Assembly (NCBI RefSeq): GCF_030604785.1
Contig: NZ_JAUVVF010000004.1
Coordinates: forward strand, 1-64,000
Direction: 5' to 3'
DNA from: Paracoccus sp. (in: a-proteobacteria)
GTDB lineage: Bacteria; Pseudomonadota; Alphaproteobacteria; Rhodobacterales; Rhodobacteraceae
Length of the DNA: 64,000 nucleotides
A model generated the notes under the pieces. It was not told where the DNA came from. It did no database searches and was given only the letters and a program-made list of their open reading frames with translations. Positions 1 to 11,349 of the stretch are shown here, in pieces. Within the stretch, counting starts at the first letter, position 1. Each line of letters begins with the position of its first letter. The position numbers and the translations under genes were made by a program.

Positions 1-65
1 AAGGTGAAGCTGACGGGCTTGGCGGGATCGACCCGGCCCATGCCGGGGATGCGGTAACGGCTCAT
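1..65 (-). CDS. soxA: Sarcosine oxidase alpha subunit, 5' end only
   Basis: Only the first 21 codons lie in the window. The reverse strand reads ATG at 65-63 and then MSRYRIPGMGRVDPAKPV, which is the conserved N-terminus of the large alpha subunit of heterotetrameric sarcosine oxidase (the NAD- and folate-binding subunit). The start codon overlaps the soxD stop in an ATGA junction, so the two are translationally coupled. The gene continues beyond position 1, and soxG would be expected after it. Confidence 0.85.
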   Translation of the reverse strand, partial: MSRYRIPGMGRVDPAKPVSFT

Positions 66-361
66 TCCGCGGCCTCCAGTTTGGCGGGGGCCGGGCGTTC
101 CTCGCCGGCCTTGTAGGTCATCAGGAAACGGTCGCTGACCGTGTCGCGGCAGGCGTTGAAGAAGCGCCCGCAGCCATGGATGTGGCGCCAGCGCTCGTAA
201 TGCGGGCCGCGCGCGTTGGTGCGGATGAAGAGGAAATCACGCCATTCCTCGTCCGACAGGGCCATGGGATCGGCCGGGCGCGAGATATGCGCCTCGCCGG
301 CATAGGCGAACTCGGCCTCGGGCAGGGTCTCGTCGCAATAGGGGCAGTGGATCAGAAGCAT
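62..361 (-). CDS. soxD: Sarcosine oxidase delta subunit
   Basis: This 99-residue protein has the usual size of SoxD, the small zinc-binding subunit of the cytoplasmic heterotetrameric sarcosine oxidase. The complex oxidises sarcosine to glycine and passes the methyl group to tetrahydrofolate. The metal-ligand pattern is visible: Cys6 and Cys9 in HCPYCDE, then His60/His62 and Cys64 in RHIHGCGRFFNAC. The motif WRDFLFIRTNARGPHYERW is typical of the family. It lies 24 bp downstream of soxB and overlaps soxA by four bases, giving the standard soxBDA order. Confidence 0.95.
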   Translation of the reverse strand: MLLIHCPYCDETLPEAEFAYAGEAHISRPADPMALSDEEWRDFLFIRTNARGPHYERWRHIHGCGRFFNACRDTVSDRFLMTYKAGEERPAPAKLEAAE

Positions 362-385
362 GGTGAACCTCTCAGTGCGCGCAGA

Positions 386-1639
386 CTAGTGGGCAACTGC
401 GGCGGCGGCGGCTTCGTCGATCAGCCGGCCGGTGGTGAAGCGTTCAAGCGTGAAGGGCGCGTTGATCGGGTGCGGCTCGTCCTTGGCGACGGTCCAGGCC
501 AGCGTGTGCGCCGCGCCGGGGGTGGCCTTGAAGCCGCCGGTGCCCCAACCGCAGTTGACGTAGAGCCCCTTGACCGGCGTCTTGCCGAGGATCGCCGAGC
601 GGTCGGGCGTCACGTCCACGATCCCGCCCCATTTGCGCAGCATCCGCATGCGGTTGAAGATCGGGAAGACCTCGCAGATGGCGGCAACCGTGTGCTCGAT
701 CAGCGGCAGGCCGCCGCGCTGGCTGTAGCTGGTGTACTGGTCGGTGCCCGAGCCGATCACCAGCTCGCCCTTGTCGGACTGGCTGATATAGGCGTGAACG
801 GTGTTCGACATCACGACGCAGGGGAAGATAGGCTTGACCGGCTCGCTGACCAGCGCCTGCAGCGGGAAGCTTTCCAGCGGCATCCGCACGCCCGCGCTGT
901 CCATGACCACGCTGGTGTTGCCCGCGGCGGAAACCGCGACCTTCTTGGCCTTGATGAAGCCTTTCGCGGTATCGACGCCCTGCACCGAACCGTCGGGCCC
1001 GCGCCGGATCGCGATGACCGGGCAGTTCTGGATGATGTCGACGCCCCGCGCCGCCGCCGCCCGCGCATAGCCCCAGGCCACCGCGTCGTGCCGCGCCGTA
1101 CCCGCCCGCATCTGGAGGGCGGCGCCCATCACCGGGTAGCGCGCGTCAGGGCTGATGTTCAGCGGCGGGCAGAAGGCCTTGGCCTCCTCCTTCGTCAGCC
1201 AGCGGTTGTCGACGCCGTTCAGGCGGTTCGCGTGGATGTGGCGCTGGAAGGACTGCACGTCATGGACGTTGTGCGCCAGCATCATCACGCCGCGCTTGGA
1301 GTACATGACGTTGTAGTTCAGCTCCTGGCTGAGGTTCTCCCACAGGTCCAGCGCGTGATCGTAGAGCCGCGCGCTTTCGTCGTAGAGATAGTTCGAGCGG
1401 ATGATGGTCGTGTTCCGGCCCGTGTTGCCGCCGCCCAGCCAGCCCTTGTCGATCACCGCGACATTGGTGATGCCGTGCTCTTTCGCGAGGTAATACGCCG
1501 CGCCCAGGCCGTGGCCGCCCGCGCCGACGATGACGACGTCGTATTCGGCCTTGGGCTGGCTGTCGGGCCACTGCTCGCGCCAGTTCTTGTGGCCCGTCAG
1601 CGCATTCTTCAGCAGGGACATGGCAGAGAAACGTTGCAT
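386..1639 (-). CDS. soxB: Sarcosine oxidase beta subunit
   Basis: SoxB is the flavin subunit that carries the sarcosine oxidation site. The chosen ATG at 1639 gives [20 protein letters not shown], the usual family start; an in-frame ATG at 1657 would add six residues. The FAD-binding Rossmann motif [18 protein letters not shown] lies near residues 34-51. The segment [16 protein letters not shown] places a His near residue 184, where the family carries its covalent FMN. It is the first gene of soxBDA and is divergent from the regulator gene at 1736 across a gap of about 96 bp. It catalyses the last demethylation of betaine breakdown. Confidence 0.95.
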   Translation of the reverse strand: MQRFSAMSLLKNALTGHKNWREQWPDSQPKAEYDVVIVGAGGHGLGAAYYLAKEHGITNVAVIDKGWLGGGNTGRNTTIIRSNYLYDESARLYDHALDLWENLSQELNYNVMYSKRGVMMLAHNVHDVQSFQRHIHANRLNGVDNRWLTKEEAKAFCPPLNISPDARYPVMGAALQMRAGTARHDAVAWGYARAAAARGVDIIQNCPVIAIRRGPDGSVQGVDTAKGFIKAKKVAVSAAGNTSVVMDSAGVRMPLESFPLQALVSEPVKPIFPCVVMSNTVHAYISQSDKGELVIGSGTDQYTSYSQRGGLPLIEHTVAAICEVFPIFNRMRMLRKWGGIVDVTPDRSAILGKTPVKGLYVNCGWGTGGFKATPGAAHTLAWTVAKDEPHPINAPFTLERFTTGRLIDEAAAAAVAH

Positions 1640-1735
1640 GGCGGGGGCCCTCTTCATCGCATCTGATTGTCACATTATGGTTTCATCGGTGCGGCTGGTT
1701 GTAGATTTGCGCCAGCCGTCGTGTAGGATCGCGTC

Positions 1736-2731
1736 ATGAGCCCGATACCCGCCACAACCCGTCTGCGAGTCGCCTTTCTGCTGGCCGATCAGTTCACGCT
1801 GTCGGCCTTTGCGAACTTCGTGGACGTGCTGCGGCTGGCCGCCGACGACGCGGACAAGTCGCGCCCGATTCTCTGCGACTGGACGGTTCTGGCCGAGCGG
1901 ATGGACCCGATCCGGTCCAGTTGCGGGGTGCGCGTGCAGCCCGACACGCCGCTGCGCCGGGCGGGGGTCTTCGACTATCTGGTGGTGGTCGGCGGCCTCA
2001 TCAGCGACCGCGCGGCCTTTGGCCCGCAGGCGCTGGACTTCATGCGCGAGACGGCAGCGCGGGGGGTGCCGCTGGTCGGGCTCTGCACCGGGGTCTTCAC
2101 GCTTCAGGCGGCGGGCCTGCTGCAAGGCTATCGCTGCTGCGTCAGCTGGTTCCACCACCAGGATTTCATCGACCGGTTCGAGCACGAGACGCCCGTATCG
2201 GACCAGATCTTCGTGGTGGACCGCGACCGGCTGACATGCTCGGGCGGGCACGGGGCGGCGCATCTGGCGGCCTTCCTGGTTCAGCGCCATGTCGGGCAAT
2301 CGGCGGCGACCAAAAGCCTGAACATCATGATGATCGAGGATGCGCTGAGCGGTCAGCGCGCCCAGCCCGGCCAGATGCTGGCCCGGCAGGCGCGGGACGA
2401 ACTGGTCAAGCGCGCGGTGCTGAAGATGCAGCAGAACATCGAACAACCGCTGAGCGTGGACGAGATCGCCGCCGCCCTCGGCACGGCGCGGCGCACGCTG
2501 GAACGGCGGTTCCAGGCGGATCTGGGCCAGTCACCCCGCCGGATCTATCTGGAGATCCGGCTGGACCGCGCCACGACGCGGCTGCGCCAGACCGAGCAAT
2601 CGGTGACGGATATCGCGCTGGCCTGCGGCTTTTGCGACGCGCCGCATCTGGCGCGATCGCTCAAGGCCGAGCGCGGCCTGACTCCCGGCGAAATCCGCAG
2701 CGCGCGGTCTGAGGCTACGCCTCCAGCGTGA
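1736..2731 (+). CDS. GlxA/GbdR-type AraC-family regulator (copy 1)
   Basis: This 331-residue protein has a DJ-1/PfpI-like N-terminal domain (about 10-190, with the elbow GLCTGVF) and a C-terminal AraC helix-turn-helix pair (about 225-325, including LSVDEIAAALGTARRTLERRF and ITDIALACGF-like DIALACGFCDAPHLARS). This architecture is that of GbdR, the glycine betaine/dimethylglycine-responsive activator of betaine catabolism in Pseudomonas. Its position, divergent from soxBDA and convergent with gbcB (17 bp overlap), supports that role by context. A paralogue sits at 11566. It was assigned from architecture and neighbours; the ligand is inferred. Confidence 0.88.
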   Translation: MSPIPATTRLRVAFLLADQFTLSAFANFVDVLRLAADDADKSRPILCDWTVLAERMDPIRSSCGVRVQPDTPLRRAGVFDYLVVVGGLISDRAAFGPQALDFMRETAARGVPLVGLCTGVFTLQAAGLLQGYRCCVSWFHHQDFIDRFEHETPVSDQIFVVDRDRLTCSGGHGAAHLAAFLVQRHVGQSAATKSLNIMMIEDALSGQRAQPGQMLARQARDELVKRAVLKMQQNIEQPLSVDEIAAALGTARRTLERRFQADLGQSPRRIYLEIRLDRATTRLRQTEQSVTDIALACGFCDAPHLARSLKAERGLTPGEIRSARSEATPPA

Positions 2732-3782
2732 CAAGCCCGCGCGGATGCGAGCAGCAGGCGAGGATGTAGCCCTCTTCGACCTCGTCGTCGCTGATGCCGC
2801 CGTTATGGACCATGTGCACCTCGCCGGACAGCTTTCGGATGCGGCAGCTGCCGCAGACGCCCATGCTGCAACCATAGGGAATGGCGACCCCGGCCGCGCG
2901 GGCGGCCTGCAGCACCGTGTCCGTCGGGGTGCAGGTATGGGTGATGCCCGAATCCTGGAACACCAGCTGCGCGCCTTCAGCAGGGGTGGCCTCGGCATCG
3001 CCGGTCTCGACCGGCGGCGGATCGGCCGCTTCGGGCGCACCGAAGCTTTCCTGGTGGTAATGCGCCATGTCGAAGCCAAGGCCCGCCAGCGCCTCGCTGA
3101 CCGATTGCATGAAGCCCGCCGGGCCGCAGCAGAAGACCTCGCGTTCAAGATAGTCGGGCGCCATCAGCCCCAGCATCAGCTGGTTGAACCGGCCCTTGTA
3201 GCCGGTCCAGGGCTGGTAGATGTCGGCCTGCTGCACGACCCATTTCAGGTCCAGCCCCTCGATCCGGGTGGCCATATGCTCGAGACGCCGCTTGAAGATG
3301 ATCTCGGACGGGCGCTGCGCGCAATTGACAAAGACGATGTCGCAATGACGGCCCAGATCATAGATCTCGGTCGTCATCGACATCATCGGCGTGATCCCCG
3401 ATCCGGCCGAGATGAAAAGGTATTTCCGCGCCGGAAAATGGGTCGAGGTGAAGCGCCCGGCAGGGCCGCGCGCCTTCAGCTGCATGCCGGGGCGCAGATT
3501 GTCGATGATCCAGCGCGTCCCGATCGAGCCGGGCTGCGCCTTGATCGTGATCGTCAGCGATTTCGGCCGCGTGGGCGAGGACGAGATCGTGTAGGTGCGG
3601 TGGATCGTGCCACCCGGCAGGGGCAGTTCCAGCGTCAGGAACTGGCCGGCCAGAAACTCGAAGGGCCGGCCGGACGGCGCCTGAAAGCACACCGTCACGA
3701 CGTTGGGGGATTCGGGCAGGATCGAGACGCATTCCAGCGGTTCGTCATCGGTCCATTTCGCTGTCTGCCGGGCGTCGAGCAT
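2715..3782 (-). CDS. gbcB: Glycine betaine monooxygenase, reductase component
   Basis: The 355-residue protein is a hybrid-cluster-type NAD(P)H reductase that feeds electrons to the Rieske oxygenase GbcA. In order it has a FAD-binding domain (RTYTISSSP near 63-71), a NAD-binding domain (AGSGITPMMSM near 124-134, CCGPAGFM near 220) and a C-terminal plant-type [2Fe-2S] domain with PYGCSMGVCGSC and a fourth Cys in ILACCS. It starts 4 bp after gbcA, so the two form an operon. The gene ends inside the 3' end of the convergent regulator gene. This is the usual partner gene of gbcA in betaine demethylation clusters. Confidence 0.92.
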   Translation of the reverse strand: MLDARQTAKWTDDEPLECVSILPESPNVVTVCFQAPSGRPFEFLAGQFLTLELPLPGGTIHRTYTISSSPTRPKSLTITIKAQPGSIGTRWIIDNLRPGMQLKARGPAGRFTSTHFPARKYLFISAGSGITPMMSMTTEIYDLGRHCDIVFVNCAQRPSEIIFKRRLEHMATRIEGLDLKWVVQQADIYQPWTGYKGRFNQLMLGLMAPDYLEREVFCCGPAGFMQSVSEALAGLGFDMAHYHQESFGAPEAADPPPVETGDAEATPAEGAQLVFQDSGITHTCTPTDTVLQAARAAGVAIPYGCSMGVCGSCRIRKLSGEVHMVHNGGISDDEVEEGYILACCSHPRGLVTLEA

Positions 3783-3786
3783 CGGT

Positions 3787-5139
<1,353 letters not shown>

Positions 5140-5176
5140 TCATCGCAGCGACCCTTCCCCTGCCGGATGCGACATC

Positions 5177-6082
5177 ATGCCCAAGCCCTATAACCTGCCC
5201 CCGCTTGGCGACCTGGCCTGTTTCGAGGTCGCGGCCCGGCATCTCAGCTTCAAGCGAGCCGCGTCGGAACTGAACGTGACGCCCGCCGCCGTCAGCCACC
5301 GCATCAAGGCGCTGGAGCTGGAACTGGGCCAGCCCTTGTTCTTGCGGCATTATCGCGGGGTCGAGCTGACCGAGGCAGGCGCGCTGCTGTTCGTCGCGCT
5401 GCAACGCGGGCTGGAGGGCATCGCCGAAAGCGTCGGGCGCATCCGCAACCGCTCGGTCCGGTCGGGCGTGTCGATCGCCGCCACCACCGCCGTCAGCACG
5501 CTGTGGCTGATGCCGCGGCTGGCGGGCTTTCTGGCCCTGCATCCCGAGATCACGCTGTCGCAGCTGGTGCAGGACGGACCGGCGCCAGAAGGCGTCGATC
5601 TGAGCATCCATTACGGCGATCCGTCCGAGGTTCCGGACGAAACCGTGGTGCTGATGCAGGACCGCATCCTTGCGCTTGGCACACGCCGATTCGCCGAACG
5701 TCACGCCATTCGCGATCTGGCCGATCTGGCGCGGGCGCCCTTGATCCATACGCGCTCGGACGAGCCGGAATGGACCACCTGGCCCGATTGGTTCCGCGCG
5801 ATGGCGGGGGTCGAGCCGACCGGCCCCGGCTTTGCGCTGAACAATCACCTCGTCTCGTTGCAGGCGGCCGAGGATCATATCGGAGCCGTTCTCGGCTGGG
5901 AGGCCCTGCTGCACCCGCATCTGTCCAGCGGCAGGCTGGTGCCGCTGGTTCCGCAGGCGTTGCCATCGCCCTGGCCGTTCTATCTGCGGATCCACGGCCG
6001 ACCGTCCTCGAATGCCCGCCAGCTGGCCGATTGGCTGGAGGCGCAACGCGATGTCGCGGCCGATCCTCCGGCCGCGACTTGA
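5177..6082 (+). CDS. GcvA-like LysR-family transcriptional regulator
   Basis: The protein is about 301 residues from the ATG at 5177 (an upstream in-frame start at 5117 is possible). The N-terminal winged helix is clear in PLGDLACFEVAARHLSFKRAA and LNVTPAAVSHRIKALE, followed by a LysR substrate-binding domain. Members with this type of N-terminus (GcvA group) often control glycine cleavage or amino acid genes. It is divergent from gbcAB and convergent with the dimethylglycine dehydrogenase gene, so a role in betaine or glycine metabolism is likely by context. The effector is unknown. Confidence 0.88.
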   Translation: MPKPYNLPPLGDLACFEVAARHLSFKRAASELNVTPAAVSHRIKALELELGQPLFLRHYRGVELTEAGALLFVALQRGLEGIAESVGRIRNRSVRSGVSIAATTAVSTLWLMPRLAGFLALHPEITLSQLVQDGPAPEGVDLSIHYGDPSEVPDETVVLMQDRILALGTRRFAERHAIRDLADLARAPLIHTRSDEPEWTTWPDWFRAMAGVEPTGPGFALNNHLVSLQAAEDHIGAVLGWEALLHPHLSSGRLVPLVPQALPSPWPFYLRIHGRPSSNARQLADWLEAQRDVAADPPAAT

Positions 6083-6083
6083 T

Positions 6084-6096
6084 TTAGTTTAACTAA
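6084..6096. promoter_or_regulatory. 13-bp perfect palindrome TTAGTTTAACTAA
   Basis: An AT-rich palindrome (arms TTAGTT and AACTAA around one T) sits two bases after the lysR stop and ten bases before the end of the convergent flavoprotein gene. It contains the CTAA/TTAG core seen in GcvA-type LysR sites, but its position between two converging genes is odd for an operator. There is no GC-rich stem, so it does not look like a normal terminator. Confidence 0.3.
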
Positions 6097-6106
6097 CCGC
6101 TTCGCC

Positions 6107-8677
6107 TCAGCTGCGCGGCTTCGTGTTCTCCGGGTCGTAGAGCGGCGCGTAGCCGATGCCCGCGACCTCGACCGGGTAGAGTTCGTCGAAATAGCTGACC
6201 TGCAGCTTGCGGCCCATCTGGCAGTATTCCCAGGGCAGGTAAGCCAGCGCGATGTTCTTGCCCACGGTCGGGCCGTAGGCGATCGAGGTCGTGTAGGAAC
6301 GCCGCCCGAGGCTGTCGATCAGCACGGCGCCCGTGTCCGGATCGATCACCGGCAGCGTGCCGACCGGATAGCGGGCGACGCCCGAGGCATCGAAGTTGTC
6401 GGTCATCACCAGCGTGCAGAGCATCGCCGGCTGGTGATCGCGCGCGCGGTATTCGAGGTGCTTTTCCTTGCCGCAGAAGTCCGCCTCCTTGACCTTGGGG
6501 CGGGCGAGGTCGGCCTCGAGCAGGTTGTACTGCGTCAGAAGGTCCGCGTTCTGCAGGCGCAGCGACTTTTCCAGACGGCGCGAGTTGGCGTAGGTCTCGA
6601 TCCCCACCGCCATGACCCCGGCGCCGCGCAGCGCGTCCCAGACCGCGAGGCCGTCGGAATAGGGCATGTGCAGCTCCCAGCCCCGCTCGCCGACATAGGA
6701 GATGCGGAAGGCCATCACCTTGCGGCCCGCGATCTCGATCTCGCGGATCGCGGCGAAGGGGAAGTTCGCCGCGTCCAGCGCGTCCGGGTCCGCGACCACC
6801 GTCTTCAGCCGCTCGCGCGCGTTCGGGCCCCAGATGCCGATCGTGGTGTAGTCCTCGGTCACGTCGGTGATCGTCACGTCGAGGCCGCGGTCCTGCGCCA
6901 CGCGGCGCATGTGGATCGGATCCCGCGGGCCGGCGTCCGCCCCGTTCACCAGCCGGCAGCGGTCCGCCATGCGGAAGACGGTGAAGTCGGCGCGGACCAT
7001 CCCCTGATCGTCCAGCATGTGGGTGTAGATGCCCTTGCCGATGTTGGCGTCCCCGCCGATCTTCGCGGCACACAGCCACTCCATCAGCGCCACATGGTCC
7101 GGCCCCGAGATGTCGGTCATGTGGAAATGCGAGAGGTTGATGATGCCGCAGTCGACGCTCATCTCCAGCTGCTCGGCGTTGGACACGCGCCAGAAGTGGC
7201 GGCTGTCCCATTCATTCAGGCGCTCGGGGACCTGACCCGCGTATTTCTCCAGCAGGTGCTCGTTGGCGGCATAGCCATGCGCGCGCTCCCAGCCCCCCAG
7301 CTCCATGAAGTAGCCGCCCAGCTCCTTCTCGCGCTCGTGGAAGGGCGAGCGGCGGATGCCGCGGCCGTTCGCGAAGGGCTCGCGCGGGTGGACCGGCGGG
7401 TTGTAGATCTTGGCCGCCGTCTCCTCGCAGCGGCCGGCGATGAAGTCCTCGGTCAGCTGGAAGTCGCTGAAGCGGGCATAGTCGATCCGGTTGTGGTCGA
7501 TCTCGGTCCGGCCGGTGGTCATCCAGTCGGCGATCAGCTTGCCCATGCCGGGCCCGTCCTTGACCCAGATCGCGACGGCGTACCACAGGCCCCGCAGCTT
7601 GCGGCTTTCGCCCATGGACGGGCCGCCATCGGTCGTCGTCTGCAGAAGCCCGTTGAACGAGTGGCTCTCGTTGAAGCCCAGCTCGGCCAGGATCGGCGTC
7701 AGCTCCATCGCCCGCTCGAGCGGTTCGATCACGTCGTCCAGCACCAGGTCGCGCTGCGAGGGCGAGAGCCGCGCCTCGTGCTTTTCCAGCAGGTCACGCG
7801 GATGGACCATCCGCACGTCCTTCTCGTAGTAATAGCCCCACTCGATCTGGCCGCCCTCGGTCGTGGTCGGATCGCCGGTGTCGCGCAGGTAGGCCGAGTT
7901 GCCCTGGTCGCGCAGCAGCGGGCGCCCGATCTCGAGCCCGGTGCCGGCGAACTCCTCGTAGGGGCCGAAGAAGGTCAGCGGGTGATCGACCGGCATCACC
8001 GGCAGGTCCTCGCCCGCCATCTCGGCGATCAGCCGCCCCCAGAGGCCCGCGCAGACCACCACGTGATCGGCCATGATCGTCCCGCGGGTGGTCCGAACGC
8101 CGGTGATGCGGCCGTTCTCGTGCAGCAGCTCCAGCGCCGGCGTGTTGGCGAAAGCCTTCAGCTTGCCCGCGGCCTCGGCCATGTCGACCAGCTTGCCCGC
8201 GACCGTCTGCGAGCGCGGCACCACGAGGCCCGCATCGGGGTCCCACAGTGCGCCCTGGATCTGGTCTTCCTCGAGCAGCGGGAACTTCGCCTTGGCCTCG
8301 GCCGCCGAGATGATGGAAACGTTGGTGCCGAACGCCTTGCCGCTGTCCACCCGCCGCTTCAGCTCGGCCATGCGGGCGTCGTCACCGACCCGCGCGACCT
8401 CAAGGCCCCCAATGCGTTTGTAATGGCCGAGCTTCTCGTAGAAATCCATGGAATACATGGTCGTCCAGCAGGACAGAAGATCGTGGCTGGTCGCGTAGCA
8501 GAAGTCCGAGGCATGCGCGGTCGAGCCGATATCGGTCGGGATGCCGGACTTGTCGATGCCGACGATATCGTCCCAGCCGTTCTCGATCAGGTGATGCGCG
8601 ACCGAGGCACCGACGATGCCGCCGAGGCCGACAATGACGACGCGGGCGCGAGAGGGAAAGCTGGACATCTTGCTCAT
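6107..8677 (-). CDS. Dimethylglycine dehydrogenase-like FAD/GcvT flavoprotein
   Basis: The 856-residue protein joins a DAO-type FAD domain (about 10-400, VVIVGLGGIVGASVAHHL) to a linker domain and a GcvT-type folate-binding half (about 470-850). This is the layout of dimethylglycine and sarcosine dehydrogenases, which oxidise an N-methyl group and load it onto tetrahydrofolate. The His in IGSTAHASDF lies where the family attaches FAD covalently. Between betaine monooxygenase and sarcosine oxidase genes, dimethylglycine is the expected substrate. It is last in the operon etfB-etfA-folD-dmgdh; ETF is the likely electron acceptor. A second ATG at 8668 has better spacing from AAGGA and may be the true start. 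Confidence 0.87.
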   Translation of the reverse strand: MSKMSSFPSRARVVIVGLGGIVGASVAHHLIENGWDDIVGIDKSGIPTDIGSTAHASDFCYATSHDLLSCWTTMYSMDFYEKLGHYKRIGGLEVARVGDDARMAELKRRVDSGKAFGTNVSIISAAEAKAKFPLLEEDQIQGALWDPDAGLVVPRSQTVAGKLVDMAEAAGKLKAFANTPALELLHENGRITGVRTTRGTIMADHVVVCAGLWGRLIAEMAGEDLPVMPVDHPLTFFGPYEEFAGTGLEIGRPLLRDQGNSAYLRDTGDPTTTEGGQIEWGYYYEKDVRMVHPRDLLEKHEARLSPSQRDLVLDDVIEPLERAMELTPILAELGFNESHSFNGLLQTTTDGGPSMGESRKLRGLWYAVAIWVKDGPGMGKLIADWMTTGRTEIDHNRIDYARFSDFQLTEDFIAGRCEETAAKIYNPPVHPREPFANGRGIRRSPFHEREKELGGYFMELGGWERAHGYAANEHLLEKYAGQVPERLNEWDSRHFWRVSNAEQLEMSVDCGIINLSHFHMTDISGPDHVALMEWLCAAKIGGDANIGKGIYTHMLDDQGMVRADFTVFRMADRCRLVNGADAGPRDPIHMRRVAQDRGLDVTITDVTEDYTTIGIWGPNARERLKTVVADPDALDAANFPFAAIREIEIAGRKVMAFRISYVGERGWELHMPYSDGLAVWDALRGAGVMAVGIETYANSRRLEKSLRLQNADLLTQYNLLEADLARPKVKEADFCGKEKHLEYRARDHQPAMLCTLVMTDNFDASGVARYPVGTLPVIDPDTGAVLIDSLGRRSYTTSIAYGPTVGKNIALAYLPWEYCQMGRKLQVSYFDELYPVEVAGIGYAPLYDPENTKPRS

Positions 8678-8747
8678 CCTTGAACGTTGTGGCGAGGCGG
8701 CGGGGCCGCTGGTGGTTACTATGCCGCATCACACGGCGGGCGATCCG

Positions 8748-9653
8748 TCAATCGATCTTCGGGGCAGAGAGCCCGGTGCGACGATAAGCAGCGATCAGGG
8801 TATTGTGCATCAGCGTCATGATGGTCATCGGGCCGACCCCGCCCGGCACCGGCGTGATGGCGCGGGCGCGCTGGCTGGCGCCTGCGAAATCCACGTCGCC
8901 GACGAGACATGTGCGGCCGTCGCGGATGACGCGGCTGGTGCCCACATCGATCACCGTCGCGCCCGGCTTGATCCATTCGCCGCGGATCATCTCGGCCGAT
9001 CCGACGGCGGCCACGACGATATCGGCACGGCCCACCTTGGCGGCCAGATCGCGCGTGCGCGAATGCGCCATCGTCACGGTGCAATTCGCGCCCAGCAGAA
9101 GCTGCGCCATCGGCTTGCCCACCAGGATCGAGCGGCCGACGACAATCGCATCCAGCCCCGACAGATCGCCCAGGCTGTCCTGAAGCAGCATCAGGCAGCC
9201 AAGCGGCGTGCACGAGACCAGCCCCGGCAGACCCGAGGCCAGATAACCCGCGTTGACGGGGTGAAGGCCATCGACATCCTTGGAGGGGTCGATGGCCTCG
9301 ATCACGGCAAGGCTGTCCAGATCGCCGGGCAGCGGCAGCTGCACGAGGATGCCGTCCACGGCCTCGTCAGCATTCAGGCGCGCGACAAGCGCCATCAGCT
9401 CGGCCTGCGAGACGCTTGCCGGCAGGACATGCTCGAAGCTCTCCATGCCCAGCTTGCGCGCCATGCGGCCCTTGGAACGCACATAGATCTCGCTGGCGGG
9501 GTCGGTGCCGACCAGAACAACGGCCAGTCCCGGCGCGCGGCCGGTCTGCGCGGCGAAGTCGCCGACCTGCCGCGCGATCCGCTCGCCCAAAGTATCGGCA
9601 AAGGCCCTGCCGTCGATGATGGCGGCCTCGGCCGCGCGGGCCTCGGCGATCAC
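8748..9653 (-). CDS. folD: Methylene-THF dehydrogenase / methenyl-THF cyclohydrolase
   Basis: This bifunctional cytoplasmic enzyme converts 5,10-methylene-THF to 10-formyl-THF. At 301 residues it has family length. The motifs present are [13 protein letters not shown] with the catalytic Lys, [24 protein letters not shown], the dinucleotide-binding [11 protein letters not shown] and the C-terminal PGGVGPMTI. Its start overlaps the etfA stop (ATGA) and it lies 70 bp before the flavoprotein gene. In this operon it would oxidise the one-carbon units released from dimethylglycine and sarcosine; the product is a substrate of PurU at 14772. Confidence 0.96.
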   Translation of the reverse strand: MIAEARAAEAAIIDGRAFADTLGERIARQVGDFAAQTGRAPGLAVVLVGTDPASEIYVRSKGRMARKLGMESFEHVLPASVSQAELMALVARLNADEAVDGILVQLPLPGDLDSLAVIEAIDPSKDVDGLHPVNAGYLASGLPGLVSCTPLGCLMLLQDSLGDLSGLDAIVVGRSILVGKPMAQLLLGANCTVTMAHSRTRDLAAKVGRADIVVAAVGSAEMIRGEWIKPGATVIDVGTSRVIRDGRTCLVGDVDFAGASQRARAITPVPGGVGPMTIMTLMHNTLIAAYRRTGLSAPKID

Positions 9654-10582
9654 AGGGCGCGCTCCATCTCGGGGAGGACGTCGAAGATGTCGCCGACGAT
9701 GCCATAATCCGCGACCTGGAAGATCGGCGCTTCGGAATCGTTGTTGATGGCGACGATGATGCGGCTGTCCTTCATGCCCGCCAGATGCTGGATCGCACCC
9801 GAGATCCCGCAGGCGATGTAGAGATCCGGCGCCACGACCTTGCCGGTCTGGCCCACTTGGAAGTCGTTCGCGGCATAGCCCGCATCGACCGCGGCGCGGG
9901 ACGCGCCCACGGCGGCGCCCAGCTTGTCGGCAAGGGGGTTGATGACCTGTTCGAACCGTTCCTTCGAGCCAAGCGCGCGCCCGCCCGAGACGACGATCCG
10001 GGCCGAGGACAGATCCGGGCGGTCATTGGCCGAAAGCAGGTTCTCGCGGAAGCGCGAGGGGGTCGGCAGATCGGCGCCCTCGACGGCCGTCACCGGCGCC
10101 GTGGCGCTGCCGGCCGCGGCGGGGGCGAAGCTTGCGCTGCGGATGGTCAGCACGCGCACGGGCTCGGCCGACTGGACGACCTCGATCGCGTTGCCGGCAT
10201 AGATCGGGCGCTTGAACGTGTCGGAGGCCACGACCTCGATCACCTCCGAGACCTGCATCACGTCCAGAAGCGCGGCCACGCGGGGCATCACGTTCTTGCC
10301 GCTGCTGGTGGCGGGGGCGACGATCGTGTCATACCCCGCCGCAAGCGAGACGATCAGCGCGGCGCAAGGCTCGGCCAGACGCTCGGCCAGCGCGTCGCCT
10401 TGGGCCAGAAGGACGCGGCGCACGCCCTCCAGCCGGGCGGCGGCCTCTGCGGCGGGTGCGGCGCCCTGCCCCGCGATCAGGATGTCCACATCGGCGCCGA
10501 TCCGGCGCGCGGCGGTCAGCGCGCGCGCGCTGTGCTCGGACAGTGAGGCATTGTCGTGGTCGGCAAAGAGAAGGATGGCCAT
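9650..10582 (-). CDS. etfA: Electron transfer flavoprotein alpha subunit
   Basis: The 310-residue protein starts at ATG 10582 (MAILLFADH). It has the N-terminal ETF domain and the C-terminal FAD-binding domain: [37 protein letters not shown] and [23 protein letters not shown] are standard EtfA motifs. ETF is a soluble FAD/AMP heterodimer that carries electrons from dehydrogenases to ETF-quinone oxidoreductase. Lying with etfB in the dimethylglycine dehydrogenase operon, it is probably a copy dedicated to N-methyl oxidation. The open frame runs on to 11545 only as a shadow of etfB. Confidence 0.95.
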   Translation of the reverse strand: MAILLFADHDNASLSEHSARALTAARRIGADVDILIAGQGAAPAAEAAARLEGVRRVLLAQGDALAERLAEPCAALIVSLAAGYDTIVAPATSSGKNVMPRVAALLDVMQVSEVIEVVASDTFKRPIYAGNAIEVVQSAEPVRVLTIRSASFAPAAAGSATAPVTAVEGADLPTPSRFRENLLSANDRPDLSSARIVVSGGRALGSKERFEQVINPLADKLGAAVGASRAAVDAGYAANDFQVGQTGKVVAPDLYIACGISGAIQHLAGMKDSRIIVAINNDSEAPIFQVADYGIVGDIFDVLPEMERAL

Positions 10583-10599
10583 GGCGATGTCTTTCCCAA

Positions 10600-11349
10600 T
10601 CAGAGGACGGCGGCTTCGGATTTCAGCCGGTCGAGAAGCTCGGCGACGCTGCCGACCCTGATGCCGCTGGCGCGGGAGGCGGGCTCTTCGACGCGGATGA
10701 CGTTCAGGCGGGGCGCGACCGAGACACCCAGCTCTTCGGGCGTCTGCTGGACCAGCGGCTTCTTCTTGGCCTTCATGATGTTGGGAAGGCTGGCATAGCG
10801 CGGCTCGTTCAGGCGCAGGTCGGCGGTGATGACGGCAGGCAGGCTGACCTCGATCTGCTGCAGGCCGCCATCGATCTCGCGCGTGACCAAGGCGCGATCG
10901 CCCGCCAGTTCCACGGCCGAGGCAAAGGTCGCCTGGCTCCAGCCCAGCAGCGCGGACAGCATCTGGCCGGTCTGGTTGCAATCGTCGTCGATCGCCTGCT
11001 TGCCCAGAATCACCAGCCCGGCCTCTTCGGCCTGGGCCACGCGCTGCAAGATCTTTGCGACAGCCAGGGGCTCGATCCGGCCCTCGGCGGCGATCAGGAT
11101 GGCGCGGTCGGCACCCATGGCCAAAGCGGTCCGCAGCACGTCCTGCGCCTGGGCAGGACCGACCGAGACAACCACGACCTCGGTCGCATCGCCGGCTTCC
11201 TTCATGCGGACGGCCTGTTCGACGGCGATCTCGTCGAACGGGTTCATCGACATCTTGGCATTGGCCAGTTCTACGCCAGAACCGTCTGTTTTCACGCGGA
11301 TCTTCACGTTGTAATCGACCACCCGCTTCACCGGGACCAGGATCTTCAT
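10600..11349 (-). CDS. etfB: Electron transfer flavoprotein beta subunit
   Basis: The 249-residue EtfB begins [19 protein letters not shown] at ATG 11349, with AGGAG seven bases upstream. The family motifs are [34 protein letters not shown] and [12 protein letters not shown]. It is the first gene of the operon etfB-etfA-folD-dimethylglycine dehydrogenase and lies 17 bp before etfA. It is divergent from the second GlxA/GbdR-like regulator, which fits control of the operon by that protein. With EtfA it forms the AMP/FAD electron carrier. Confidence 0.95.
   Translation of the reverse strand: MKILVPVKRVVDYNVKIRVKTDGSGVELANAKMSMNPFDEIAVEQAVRMKEAGDATEVVVVSVGPAQAQDVLRTALAMGADRAILIAAEGRIEPLAVAKILQRVAQAEEAGLVILGKQAIDDDCNQTGQMLSALLGWSQATFASAVELAGDRALVTREIDGGLQQIEVSLPAVITADLRLNEPRYASLPNIMKAKKKPLVQQTPEELGVSVAPRLNVIRVEEPASRASGIRVGSVAELLDRLKSEAAVL

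Noticed and set aside
176-1666. Long plus-strand open frame opposite soxB and soxD
   Set aside because: It mirrors the codons of the sarcosine oxidase genes, has no family motifs and no ribosome site. High GC makes such antisense frames common across this window.
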